Positions 26,869-35,029 of a stretch of 56,121 nucleotides of DNA are shown here, piece after piece (position 1 is the first letter of the stretch; every line of letters starts with the position of its first letter). This DNA comes from Halomonas sp. 328 (GTDB taxonomy: Bacteria; Pseudomonadota; Gammaproteobacteria; Pseudomonadales; Halomonadaceae), in assembly GCF_015645095.1 (NCBI RefSeq), contig NZ_JADOTW010000027.1:1-56121 (forward strand). Direction: 5' to 3'. Position numbers and translations under genes: made by a program. The notes beneath the pieces were generated by a model. It worked only from the letters and a program-made list of their open reading frames with translations, was not told where the DNA came from and searched no databases.

Positions 26869-28062
26869 ATGAATGCAGCCAACCGCGGCGTCGTCTACAA
26901 GGGTCCGGGCGAAGTCGCCGTCGAATCCATCCCCTATCCGGAACTCGCCATCGGCAATCGCAAGTGCGACCACGGCGTGATCCTCAAGGTGGTCACCACC
27001 AATATCTGCGGCAGCGACCAGCACATGGTGCGCGGCCGTACCACCGCGCCTTCCGGCCTGGTGCTGGGCCACGAGATCACCGGCCTGGTGGTCGAGTGCG
27101 GTCGCGACGTCGAATTCATCCGGCCGGGCGACCTGGTCTCGGTGCCCTTCAATATCGCCTGCGGCCGCTGCCGCAACTGCAAGGAAGGCAAGACCGGCAT
27201 CTGCCTCAACGTCAACCCGGCGCGCCCCGGTGCCGCCTACGGTTACGTGGACATGGGCGGCTGGGTCGGCGGCCAGACCGAGTACGTCATGGTGCCCTAT
27301 GCGGACTTCAACCTGCTGAAGTTCCCGGATGCCGATCAGGCCATGGAGAAGATCAAGGACCTGACCCTGCTCTCCGATATCTTCCCCACCGGCTTCCACG
27401 GCTGCGTCACCGCCGGCGTCGGCCCGGGCTCCACCGTCTATATCGCCGGGGCCGGTCCGGTGGGCCTGGCCGCGGCGGTCTCCGCCCAGCTGCTGGGGGC
27501 GGCCTGCGTGATCGTCGGTGACATGATCGAGGATCGTCTGGCCCAGGCCCGCAGCTTCGGCTGCGAGACCATCGACCTGACCCAGGACGGCGACATGGCC
27601 GACAAGCTCGAGGAGATCCTCGGCGAGCGCGAGGTCGATGCCTTCGTCGACTGCGTCGGCTTCGAGGCCCACGCCTGCGGCTGCAACCATGGCAAGGAGG
27701 CGCCCGCCACCGTGCTCAACTCGGCCATGTCACTGACCCGCGCCGGTGGCCAGATCGGCATTCCCGGCCTCTACGTGACCGAAGACCCGGGCGCGGCCGA
27801 CGACGCCGCCAAGCAGGGCGCCCTGAGCATGCGCTTCGGTCTCGGCTGGGCCAAGTCCCACAGCTTCCACACCGGCCAGTGCCCGGTGATGAAGTATCAC
27901 CGGCCGCTGATGCAGGCGATCCTCTTCGAGAAGGTCAAGATCGCCGATGCGGTCAACGTCCAGATGATCACCCTGGACCAGGCGCCCCAGGGCTATGCCG
28001 ACTTCGATGGCGGTGCCGCCAAGAAGTTTGTGATCGACCCCCACGGTAGCGTCGCCGCCTAG
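26869..28062 (+). CDS. fdhA: Glutathione-independent formaldehyde dehydrogenase
   Basis: A 397-residue zinc-dependent dehydrogenase of the Pseudomonas putida PFDH type, which oxidises formaldehyde directly to formate with tightly held NAD. Seen are the catalytic zinc region NICGSDQHMVRGRT (Cys around 46) with GLVLGHEITG, the structural four-cysteine lobe CGRCRNCKEGKTGIC (about 98-112), and the Rossmann loop VYIAGAGPVGLAAA. The long insert (GFEAHACGCNHGKEAPATVLNSAM) is typical of PFDH and absent from FrmA. AAGGAAG at 26856-26862 precedes ATG 26869. A 26-base piece of its 3' end is repeated just downstream. It gives the cell a second formaldehyde route alongside frmAB. Confidence 0.93.
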   Translation: MNAANRGVVYKGPGEVAVESIPYPELAIGNRKCDHGVILKVVTTNICGSDQHMVRGRTTAPSGLVLGHEITGLVVECGRDVEFIRPGDLVSVPFNIACGRCRNCKEGKTGICLNVNPARPGAAYGYVDMGGWVGGQTEYVMVPYADFNLLKFPDADQAMEKIKDLTLLSDIFPTGFHGCVTAGVGPGSTVYIAGAGPVGLAAAVSAQLLGAACVIVGDMIEDRLAQARSFGCETIDLTQDGDMADKLEEILGEREVDAFVDCVGFEAHACGCNHGKEAPATVLNSAMSLTRAGGQIGIPGLYVTEDPGAADDAAKQGALSMRFGLGWAKSHSFHTGQCPVMKYHRPLMQAILFEKVKIADAVNVQMITLDQAPQGYADFDGGAAKKFVIDPHGSVAA

Positions 28063-28123
28063 CTTAGGAAGCCGCTTGCGGCGAGCTAGTCCGGGGTATC
28101 GACCCCCACGGTAGCGTCGCCGC
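28033..28123. repeat. 26-bp direct duplication of the fdhA 3' end
   Basis: The 26 bases at 28033-28058 (final fdhA codons, ATCGACCCCCACGGTAGCGT onward) recur exactly at 28098-28123, after the stop, 65 bases downstream. The second copy is outside the gene and is followed by TTAA. It looks like a small local tandem duplication. Confidence 0.85.
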
Positions 28124-28149
28124 TTAATCCCGCTCTTTTTGCGGCCCTC

Positions 28150-28173
28150 GACGGCGCCCTACGGGGCGCCGTC
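28150..28173 (+). terminator. Hairpin after fdhA
   Basis: GACGGCGCCC (28150-28159) pairs perfectly with GGGCGCCGTC (28164-28173) with a TACG loop. No long T run follows. Confidence 0.6.
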
Positions 28174-28316
28174 GTCGTTGATTCTTCGGCCCACCCTAGC
28201 TGAGGGCGACATCCACATGCCTATGCTTCCATGGGCGGCCCAATCGGCCGTTGTCAGCCCGCGGGGGGAGTGCCAACATTCGGTAAGACGCCGATCAAGA
28301 CAATAACGAGTGCCCA

Positions 28317-30035
28317 ATGACCGTCCAGACCGTGACCCCCAAGCGCCGCTTCCGCGGCAAGCCCCGCGGACGAGAGCTCGATCCCGCTCGTCTCGAGGGA
28401 TTGCGTGAACTGCTGGGCGACGAGCGCCGGGATGCCGCGCTGCGCCGCCGCGACCTGTTGATCGAACACCTGCACGTCATCCAGGACGCCCGGGGCCATC
28501 TCGCCCTGGCGGACCTGCGCGCCCTGGCCACCTACATGAACCTGCCCATGGCGGCGGTCTACGAGACCGCCACCTTCTATGCCCACTTCGACGTGGTGCA
28601 TGACGACCAGGTGGCGCCGCCGGCACTGACCATCCGTGTCTGCGACTCGCTCTCCTGCCAGCTGGCCGGCGCCGAGGCGCTGCGCGCGGAGCTGGAAGCG
28701 GGCCTGGATGCCGAGGCGGTGCGGGTGCTGCGGGCGCCCTGCATGGGGCGCTGCGACACGGCGCCGGTGGTGGAGGTGGGGCATCGCCACCTGGGCCGGG
28801 CCGATGCGGCCCGGGTCCGGGCGGCCATCGAGGCCGACGAGACCCACCCCGAGGCCATCGACTGGCAGCGCCTCGAGGCCTACCGCTGCGAGGGCGGCTT
28901 CGAGCTGCTGCAGGCCTGCCACGACGGCGAGGTGACGGTGGAGGCGCTGATGGAGGCCATGCAGCAGGCCAACCTGCGCGGCCTGGGCGGCGCCGGCTTC
29001 CCGACCTTCAAGAAGTGGCACTTCGTGCGTCAGGAAGCGGGGCCGCGCTACTGCGCCATCAACGCCGACGAGGGCGAGCCCGGCACCTTCAAGGATCGCT
29101 ACTACCTGGAGCGGGCCCCGCACCGCTTCCTGGAAGGGGCCCTGGTCAGCGCCTGGGCGGTGGAGGCCGAGGCCCTCTATATCTACCTGCGCGACGAATA
29201 CCCGGGCCTGCACGCCGTGCTCGCCGAGGCGATCGCCGAACTCGAGGCCGCCAGGCTGGTGGCGCCGGGGTATATCGTGGTGCGTCGCGGTGCTGGCGCC
29301 TATATCTGCGGCGAGGAGTCGGCGATGATCGAGTCCCTGGAGGGCAAGCCGGGCAAGCCCCGCCACCGTCCTCCCTTCGTCGCCCAGAAGGGCCTCTTCG
29401 ACCGGCCCACCCTGGTCAACAACGTGGAGACCGTCTACTGGATCCCGCTGATCTGGCAGCGTGGCGCCGAGGCCTTCTCGAGCCAGGGCCGCCACGGTCG
29501 GATGGGGCTGCGCAGCTTCTCGGTCTCCGGCCGGGTCAAGCGTCCCGGGGTCTACCTGGCCCCGGCGGGCATCACCCTCAATGAGCTGATCGAGGAGCAC
29601 TGCGGTGGCATGGCCGAGGGCCATCGCCTGGCCGCCTACCTGCCCGGCGGCGCCTCCGGGGGCATTTTGCCGGCGTCCAAGGCGGACATTCCCCTGGACT
29701 TCGACACCCTCCAGGAGCACGGCTGTTTCATCGGCTCGGCGGCGGTGATGGTGCTCTCCGACCAGGACGACCTGCGCGCCGTGGCCACCAACCTGCTGGC
29801 CTTCTTCGCCGACGAGTCCTGCGGTCAGTGCACCCCCTGCCGGGTGGGCACCGAGAAGATGCTGACCCTGCTCGAGGGCGACGAATGGGACGCCGAAGTC
29901 CTGACCCGCTTGTCGCAGGTGATGATGGACGCCTCCATCTGTGGCCTCGGCCAGGCGGCCCCCAATCCGGTGCTGGGGCTACTCAAGGATTTCCGCGGTG
30001 AACTCGCCGCCCAGAACGTGATCGTCAAGGGGTAA
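28317..30035 (+). CDS. NAD-linked formate dehydrogenase, fused gamma/beta (NuoE-NuoF-like) subunit
   Basis: A 572-residue fusion. Residues 1-160 resemble NuoE/FdsG (thioredoxin-like [2Fe-2S], cysteines in VCDSLSCQLAG and APCMGRCDTAP). Residues 175-572 resemble NuoF/FdsB, with GLGGAGFPTFKKW (FMN/NADH site), INADEGEPGTFKDR, CGEESAMIESLEGKPGKPRHRPPF, and the [4Fe-4S] motif ESCGQCTPCRVGTEKM near 500. It oxidises or reduces NAD with electrons from the catalytic subunit. In Cupriavidus-type enzymes gamma and beta are separate genes; here they are one chain. The catalytic subunit starts six bases after the stop, showing co-transcription. Confidence 0.9.
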   Translation: MTVQTVTPKRRFRGKPRGRELDPARLEGLRELLGDERRDAALRRRDLLIEHLHVIQDARGHLALADLRALATYMNLPMAAVYETATFYAHFDVVHDDQVAPPALTIRVCDSLSCQLAGAEALRAELEAGLDAEAVRVLRAPCMGRCDTAPVVEVGHRHLGRADAARVRAAIEADETHPEAIDWQRLEAYRCEGGFELLQACHDGEVTVEALMEAMQQANLRGLGGAGFPTFKKWHFVRQEAGPRYCAINADEGEPGTFKDRYYLERAPHRFLEGALVSAWAVEAEALYIYLRDEYPGLHAVLAEAIAELEAARLVAPGYIVVRRGAGAYICGEESAMIESLEGKPGKPRHRPPFVAQKGLFDRPTLVNNVETVYWIPLIWQRGAEAFSSQGRHGRMGLRSFSVSGRVKRPGVYLAPAGITLNELIEEHCGGMAEGHRLAAYLPGGASGGILPASKADIPLDFDTLQEHGCFIGSAAVMVLSDQDDLRAVATNLLAFFADESCGQCTPCRVGTEKMLTLLEGDEWDAEVLTRLSQVMMDASICGLGQAAPNPVLGLLKDFRGELAAQNVIVKG

Positions 30036-30041
30036 GGGAGA

Positions 30042-32873
30042 ATGAGCATGACCGAACCGAGCTCAAACGAAAGCTTTACCCTGACGCTGGATGGCGTGGA
30101 AGTGAGCGCTTACCGGGGCGAGACCCTCTGGCAGGTGGCCAAGCGCGCCGGCGAGACCATTCCCCACCTCTGCTTCAAGGACGCCAGCGGCTACCGCGCC
30201 GATGGCAACTGTCGCGCCTGCATGGTGGAGATCGAGGGCGAGCGCGCCCTGGCCGCCAGCTGCTTGCGCGAGGCGGCCCCGGGCCTGGTGGTCAGGAGCG
30301 CCAGTTCCGAGCGGGCGCGTACCGCCCGGGAAGGGGTGATGGAGCTGCTGCTGGTCGACCAGCCGGAGCGCGACGACGGCCCCGACCGGTCCAGCCACTT
30401 CTGGGCCATGGCCGACCAGCTGGCCATCGACGCCACGGCGGTGCGCAGCCAACTGCCGACCCGCCGGGAGGGCGTGGTGCATCATGTGGCCCCCCGTGAG
30501 GGCTCATTAACCCAGGATGCCAGCCACTCCGCCATGCGCGTCAATCTCGACGCCTGCATCGAGTGCAACCTCTGCGTGCGCGCTTGTCGCGAGGTCCAGG
30601 TCAACGACGTCATCGGCCTGGCCCACCGTGGCTCGGCGGCGAAGATCGTCTTCGACTTCGACGACCCCATGGGCGACAGCACCTGCGTGGCCTGCGGCGA
30701 GTGCGTCCAGGCCTGTCCCACCGGCGCTCTGATGCCGGCCACCCTGATCGATCAGGCGGGCCATGGCGACTCCGCGGTGGCCGATCGCCAGGTCGACTCG
30801 GTGTGCCCCTACTGCGGGGTGGGCTGCCAGCTGACCTACCATATCAAGGACGACGAGATCCTCTTCGTCGAGGGGCGCGACGGCCCCTCCAACGCGAACC
30901 GCCTGTGCGTCAAGGGGCGCTTCGGCTACGACTACCCGCGCCACCCCTCGCGGCTCACCACGCCGCTGATCCGCAAGCCCGGGGTGGCCAAGGGCATCGA
31001 TCCGGCCTTCGATCCGGTGAACCCCTTGACTCACTTCCGCGAGGCGAGCTGGGAGGAGGCCCTGGACGTCGCCGCCCGGGGGCTCGTCGACCTCAAGGCG
31101 GCCCACGGCCCGGCGGCGCTGGCCGGCTTCGGCAGCGCCAAGTGCTCCAACGAGGAGGCCTGGCTGTTCCAGAAGCTGGTGCGCACCGGCTTCGGCTCCA
31201 ACCATGTGGACCACTGCACCCGGCTGTGCCACGCCAGTTCGGTGGCGGCGCTGATGGAGTGCATCGGCTCCGGCGCCGTGACTGCCTCCTTCATGCAGGC
31301 CAGCGAGGCCGACGTGGTGATCCTCACCGGCTGCAACCCGGCGGTGAACCACCCGGTGGCGGCGACCTTCTTCAAGCAGGCCGCCAAGCGCGGCACCAAG
31401 ATCCTGATCCTCGATCCCCGCGGCCAGGCCCTCGACGCCTACGCCCATCTGAGCGTGCGCTTCTCGCCGGGGGCCGACGTGGCGCTGTTCAACGCCATGC
31501 TCAACGTGGTCGTCACCGAGGGGCTCTACGACGAGGCCTATATCGCCCAGCACACCGAGGGCTTCGAGGCCCTCGAGGCTCATGTGGTGGACATGACCCC
31601 CGAGGCGATGAGCGGCCTGTGCGGCGTCGAGCCGGAGACCATCCGCGAGGTGGCGCGGCTCTACGCCACCGCCGAGCGGGCGATGATCTTCTGGGGCATG
31701 GGTATTTCCCAGCATACTCACGGCACCGACAACGCCCGCTGCCTGATCTCCCTGGCCCTGGCCTGCGGCCAGACCGGGCGCCCCGGCACCGGCCTGCACC
31801 CGCTGCGCGGCCAGAACAACGTCCAGGGCGCCTCCGATGCGGGCCTGATCCCCATGGTGATGCCGGACTATCAGCCGGTCAGCGACGACCAGGTACGCGC
31901 CGCCTTCGAGGAGCTGTGGAACACGCCCCTGGACCCGGAGCCGGGCCTCACCGTGGTGGAGATCATGGACGCCATCCATGCCGGTACCATCAAGGGCATG
32001 TATATCCAGGGCGAGAACCCGGCGATGTCCGACCCGGACCTGGAGCACGCCCGCCAGGCGCTCGGCGAGCTCGAGCACCTGGTGGTGCAGGACCTCTTCG
32101 TCACCGAGACCGCCCAGTTCGCCGACGTCATCCTGCCCGCCTCCGCCTGGCCGGAGAAGGACGGCAGCGTTACCAACACCAACCGCCAGGTGCAGCTGGG
32201 CCGCGCGGCCCTGCCGCTGCCGGGCCAGGCCAAGCCGGACTGGTGGATCATCCAGGAGATCGCCAAGCGCTTCGGCCTGGACTGGAACTACCAGCACCCG
32301 CGGGACGTCTTCGCCGAGATGAAGCGCGGCATGCCGTCCCTGGATCATATCTCCTGGGAGCGCCTGGAGCGGGAGCAGTCGGTGACCTACCCCTGCCCGG
32401 CGGACGACGCCCCGGGGGCGGACGTGGTCTTCTCCGACGCCTTCCCCACCGCCAGCGGACGGGCGAAATTCTCGCCCACCCGGCCGCTGCCGCCGGATGA
32501 GCCGGTGGACGATGCCTTCCCCACGGTGCTGACCACCGGGCGTCAGCTGGAGCACTGGCACACCGGCTCCATGACCCGCCGTGCCACCGTCCTCGACGAC
32601 CTGGAGCCGGAGGCGGTGGCCAGCCTGGCCCCCGCCGAGCTGCAACGGCTGGGGCTGGCCCCGGGGGATGCGCTGACCATCACCACCCGACGGGGGGCGA
32701 TCACCCTCAGGGCGCGGGTCGACCCGGCGATGCCGGAGGGCATGGTCTTCGTGCCCTTCTGCTACGGGGAGGCCGCGGCCAACCTGCTGACCAACCCGGC
32801 CCTCGACCCCTATGGGAAGATTCCGGAGTTCAAGTATGCGGCCTGTCGCCTGAGCCCGGCGGAGGCGGCCTGA
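30042..32873 (+). CDS. Formate dehydrogenase catalytic (alpha) subunit, molybdopterin enzyme
   Basis: A protein of 943 residues. The N-terminal 240 residues are NuoG-like: a plant-type [2Fe-2S] (CFKDASGYRADGNCRACMVE) and two ferredoxin clusters (CIECNLCVRACREVQ, CVACGECVQACP). The Mo/bis-MGD domain then opens with its own [4Fe-4S] (CPYCGVGCQLTYH). VDHCTRLCHASSVAAL around 388-403 carries the cysteine that ligates molybdenum in FDHs (in place of selenocysteine). The C-terminal 150 residues are the MopB dinucleotide domain (TGRQLEHWHTGSMTRRA). The enzyme oxidises formate to CO2 for NAD reduction with the fused subunit upstream. ATG 30042 lies almost on the GGGAGA site; ATG 30048 has better spacing and may be the true start. 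No fdhD or Mo-chaperone gene is in the operon. Confidence 0.92.
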   Translation: MSMTEPSSNESFTLTLDGVEVSAYRGETLWQVAKRAGETIPHLCFKDASGYRADGNCRACMVEIEGERALAASCLREAAPGLVVRSASSERARTAREGVMELLLVDQPERDDGPDRSSHFWAMADQLAIDATAVRSQLPTRREGVVHHVAPREGSLTQDASHSAMRVNLDACIECNLCVRACREVQVNDVIGLAHRGSAAKIVFDFDDPMGDSTCVACGECVQACPTGALMPATLIDQAGHGDSAVADRQVDSVCPYCGVGCQLTYHIKDDEILFVEGRDGPSNANRLCVKGRFGYDYPRHPSRLTTPLIRKPGVAKGIDPAFDPVNPLTHFREASWEEALDVAARGLVDLKAAHGPAALAGFGSAKCSNEEAWLFQKLVRTGFGSNHVDHCTRLCHASSVAALMECIGSGAVTASFMQASEADVVILTGCNPAVNHPVAATFFKQAAKRGTKILILDPRGQALDAYAHLSVRFSPGADVALFNAMLNVVVTEGLYDEAYIAQHTEGFEALEAHVVDMTPEAMSGLCGVEPETIREVARLYATAERAMIFWGMGISQHTHGTDNARCLISLALACGQTGRPGTGLHPLRGQNNVQGASDAGLIPMVMPDYQPVSDDQVRAAFEELWNTPLDPEPGLTVVEIMDAIHAGTIKGMYIQGENPAMSDPDLEHARQALGELEHLVVQDLFVTETAQFADVILPASAWPEKDGSVTNTNRQVQLGRAALPLPGQAKPDWWIIQEIAKRFGLDWNYQHPRDVFAEMKRGMPSLDHISWERLEREQSVTYPCPADDAPGADVVFSDAFPTASGRAKFSPTRPLPPDEPVDDAFPTVLTTGRQLEHWHTGSMTRRATVLDDLEPEAVASLAPAELQRLGLAPGDALTITTRRGAITLRARVDPAMPEGMVFVPFCYGEAAANLLTNPALDPYGKIPEFKYAACRLSPAEAA

Positions 32874-32951
32874 TCGGCGGGCAGGACCGGCCCCGGCCGG
32901 TCCTGCCCCGCCCTTTGCCCCACGACTTTTCCCACTAAGGAGGGCCAACCC

Positions 32952-33191
32952 ATGATGATCGCCGACCTGATCGATGGCGACGACTTCCGCCATCGCCTGG
33001 TGGCCCTGGGGATTCGCATCCCCGAGGGGGCCTGCCCCGAGACCTGTGCGCGCATGGCGCTACTCAAGCATGTGGAGGTGGGCGTGCCCGGCCTCCAGGA
33101 CCTGGTGCGCGAACTCAGCGAACAGACCGATGTGATGCTGCCCTCGGTGCGCCAGGCCCTGGAGCGCTATCTGCTGCCGGGATTGCGTTAA
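32952..33191 (+). CDS. Small helical protein at the end of the formate dehydrogenase operon
   Basis: A 79-residue protein with AAGGAGGG (32937-32944) ahead of ATG 32952. It has no membrane segment or signal peptide. It contains two cysteines (CPETCARM around 28-33), is predicted helical, and ends RYLLPGLR. Position suggests an FdsD-like delta accessory, but the typical FdsD motif was not recognised, so it stays hypothetical. It is 78 bases downstream of the catalytic subunit and precedes a clear terminator hairpin, so it belongs to the operon. Confidence 0.65.
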   Translation: MMIADLIDGDDFRHRLVALGIRIPEGACPETCARMALLKHVEVGVPGLQDLVRELSEQTDVMLPSVRQALERYLLPGLR

Positions 33192-33224
33192 TCCCCTCAG
33201 TCGGTCTCGGCTTACCTGCCTTAC

Positions 33225-33244
33225 GCGGCGCCTTCGGGCGCCGC
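33225..33244 (+). terminator. Hairpin ending the formate dehydrogenase operon
   Basis: GCGGCGCC (33225-33232) pairs with GGCGCCGC (33237-33244) across a UUCG tetraloop, followed by GCCTGTTT. The rest of the 300-base gap to 33492 is noncoding, with an A+T-rich run at 33385-33430 that could hold the promoter of the next gene. Confidence 0.7.
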
Positions 33245-33491
33245 GCCTGTTTCCGCGCTGTCTGTTGCCGTCCTGGCGATCTCCTGTGGCGCCTGGCCAC
33301 CGTCTCTCCCTGACCCATGTGTCATTTTTCCCCACCCCGGACGGGGTCGCCGGCGCCTGGAGCGACGCGGACCCGGCATGCTTTGGTGTTTTTATCTTTA
33401 TGATTTTAAAGTTGTTTTTATTTTTATGGCATGAGCTGGCATAGCCGCTGCTATGGGTTAGGTGCCACCCACGAATATCAGGAGGATGGGC

Positions 33492-33761
33492 ATGAAAGGT
33501 CACCCCGCCCGCAAACTCAAGGCCCTGGCGGCCATCGCCGCCCTCTCGCTGGGCTCCCTGGCCCTGGCCGGCTGCGGCAACGATGACGACCTGCCGCCCA
33601 TGGAAGAACCGGCCATGGAGCAGCCCGAGCCCATGGAGTCGGCCCAGGATCCCGGCATGCAGGACCCCGCCATGGAGGCGGATCCCATGAGCAGCCAGGA
33701 ACCGATGCCGGAGTATGACGACGGTTTCGATGAGGAAGGTTTCGACGACGAGGGCTTCTAG
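33492..33761 (+). CDS. Acidic lipoprotein, methionine- and proline-rich
   Basis: An 89-residue protein. The N-terminus (MKGHPARKLKALAAIAALSLGSLALAGC) is a lipoprotein signal peptide with lipobox LAGC at 25-28. The mature part is almost entirely Asp, Glu, Pro and Met (repeats such as EEPAMEQPEPME and QDPAMEADPM), ending DDEGF. No domain is recognised. ATG 33492 is chosen because AGGAGG (33480-33485) sits six bases ahead; ATG 33486 abuts the site. It precedes another exported acidic protein at 33853 with similar EPMPE motifs. Such low-complexity acidic exported proteins are common in halophiles; the role is unknown. Confidence 0.75.
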   Translation: MKGHPARKLKALAAIAALSLGSLALAGCGNDDDLPPMEEPAMEQPEPMESAQDPGMQDPAMEADPMSSQEPMPEYDDGFDEEGFDDEGF

Positions 33762-33852
33762 GCCCTCCCGATGAATGGCGCTTTCGCCACGGGGCCCAGG
33801 CCCTGGTTTCTCCCACACCCCGCAAGACGTGCAACCCATCAAGGAGGTAGTG

Positions 33853-34212
33853 ATGCTCTCCAAGAAGGCACTCAAGCAAGTCGGTATTCTCGGTGTTTCC
33901 TTCGGCCTGATGGCCAGCCCATTGGCCTTCGCCTTCGAGCAGGAACCCCAGCAGGATCCGGCCCAGCAGCAGTACCAGGAGCATGGCCAGCAGCAGGAGC
34001 CCATGGGCGGCGAGCCCCAGGACGCCTATGGCGGCCAGGATGATGCCGGCTTCGGCGGCGGCACCGAACCGATGCCGGGCGAGGCCCAGGAGGCCGAACC
34101 GATGCCCGAGCCGGAAGGCCAGCCCCATGAGACCTACGAGTACGAGGAAGAAGAGGAGGAGACCCCCTGGGACGACTGGGAAGACGAGGAGGAGGATGAC
34201 AGCAGCTGGTAA
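33853..34212 (+). CDS. Exported acidic glutamine-rich protein
   Basis: A 119-residue protein with a Sec signal peptide (MLSKKALKQVGILGVSFGLMASPLAFA, cleavage about residue 27). The mature part is Gln/Glu/Pro/Gly-rich (QEPQQDPAQQQYQEHGQQQ, then EPMPGEAQEAEPMPEPEG) and ends with a strongly acidic EEEEEETPWDDWEDEEEDD tail. No lipobox is present. AAGGAGG (33841-33847) supports ATG 33853. It pairs with the lipoprotein gene just upstream, sharing EPMPE-type motifs, and a textbook terminator follows at 34254-34282. The function is unknown. Confidence 0.75.
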   Translation: MLSKKALKQVGILGVSFGLMASPLAFAFEQEPQQDPAQQQYQEHGQQQEPMGGEPQDAYGGQDDAGFGGGTEPMPGEAQEAEPMPEPEGQPHETYEYEEEEEETPWDDWEDEEEDDSSW

Positions 34213-34253
34213 GGCCTTTCTCCCTGAGGCATGACGTTTCCAACGGACGCATT

Positions 34254-34282
34254 GGCCCCCGGCACCCGCCGGGGGCTTTTTT
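34254..34282 (+). terminator. Terminator after the acidic exported proteins
   Basis: GCCCCCGGC (34255-34263) pairs with GCCGGGGGC (34268-34276), then six T (34277-34282). Confidence 0.9.
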
Positions 34283-34540
34283 GTGTCCTGCCGGGCCGCT
34301 CTGCCTGGGGGTTGTCTTTATCTATTAATTTAGAATATTCTTCTTCGCCATTTTCTGGGCCTAGGGCATCGGCAATGCCGGTGAGGGCCCAGGGGATTGG
34401 CCATTATTTGTCAGTGTTGGGCAAACAATGGCCCGACAAGGATGTCGATACCCCGCCTTGACCTCTCCACCGTCCCGGTGGTCGTGGGAGGTATCGCCAT
34501 CGTCCAGTGGTTCCCCTTCACATCAAGGAAGAGAGAAACG
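34283..34540. other. Noncoding leader of the yjfI-pspA operon
   Basis: Between the terminator and ATG 34541, no convincing gene is seen. An A+T-rich run (34317-34350, TTTATCTATTAATTTAGAAT) may be a promoter region. No clear -24/-12 sigma54 element of the kind that drives pspA in enterics was found by eye. Confidence 0.4.
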
Positions 34541-34999
34541 ATGGCGCCAAACGATACGCAGGAATCCGGGCTCTCGATTGCCGAGCTTTTCGAGATTTTG
34601 ACCCGTCCCGAGCGACTCCCTCTGGAGGGAGGGCTTGCCTGGCCCCTGGGGGATTTCGAGCTGGACATGCGCAACCATGCCATCGCCATGTCCCTGGACG
34701 ACTATTCCTCGCTCTCCATGACGATTACCCGCCAGAGCGAACAGTGGGTCGTGATGGCGCCCATCGCCCCGCTGGCCGCGGTGGCTTCCCCGGAGCGCTT
34801 CAATGCCATGGCCTTGCGGCTGGGCATGGCGATTCCCCTGGCCTCCATCGGCCTGACCGAGATCAATGGCCAGGACTATTACGTGGCCTATGGCCAGCTG
34901 TTCGCCGAATCGAAGCCGGCGTCGATCTGCTCCGAGCTTCATGCCACCGCCGGTGCCGCCCTCCAGGCCGCCGAGCTGCTTCAGGATGAGTTGCGGTAA
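34541..34999 (+). CDS. yjfI: DUF2170 protein (YjfI-like)
   Basis: A 152-residue cytoplasmic protein of the DUF2170 family, first gene of the yjfIJ-K-L-M-C cluster known in E. coli. Features are FEILTRPERLPLEGGLAWPLGDFELDMRNHAIAMSLDDY in the first half and TRQSEQWVVMAPIAPLAAVASPERFNAMALRLGMAIPLASIGLTEINGQDYYVAYGQLF in the second. ATG 34541 has a weak AAGGAAGAGAGA upstream. Its role is unknown; it is consistently found next to PspA homologues, so a part in membrane-stress handling is inferred. Confidence 0.85.
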   Translation: MAPNDTQESGLSIAELFEILTRPERLPLEGGLAWPLGDFELDMRNHAIAMSLDDYSSLSMTITRQSEQWVVMAPIAPLAAVASPERFNAMALRLGMAIPLASIGLTEINGQDYYVAYGQLFAESKPASICSELHATAGAALQAAELLQDELR

Positions 35000-35029
35000 T
35001 TCCGCCGCCGCGAAACAAGGACGTTGCCC

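Noticed and set aside
30507-32993. An 828-codon minus-strand frame opposite the formate dehydrogenase catalytic gene
   Set aside because: Composition is typical of a complementary-strand artefact and there is no ribosome site or recognisable domain.
32952-33191. Naming the last formate dehydrogenase gene fdsD
   Set aside because: Only position supports it; the sequence did not show the FdsD pattern I know, so no symbol was given.
34283-34540. Sigma54 promoter of the pspA type ahead of the yjfI operon
   Set aside because: GG and GC pairs near 34396-34445 do not have the required 10-base spacing.
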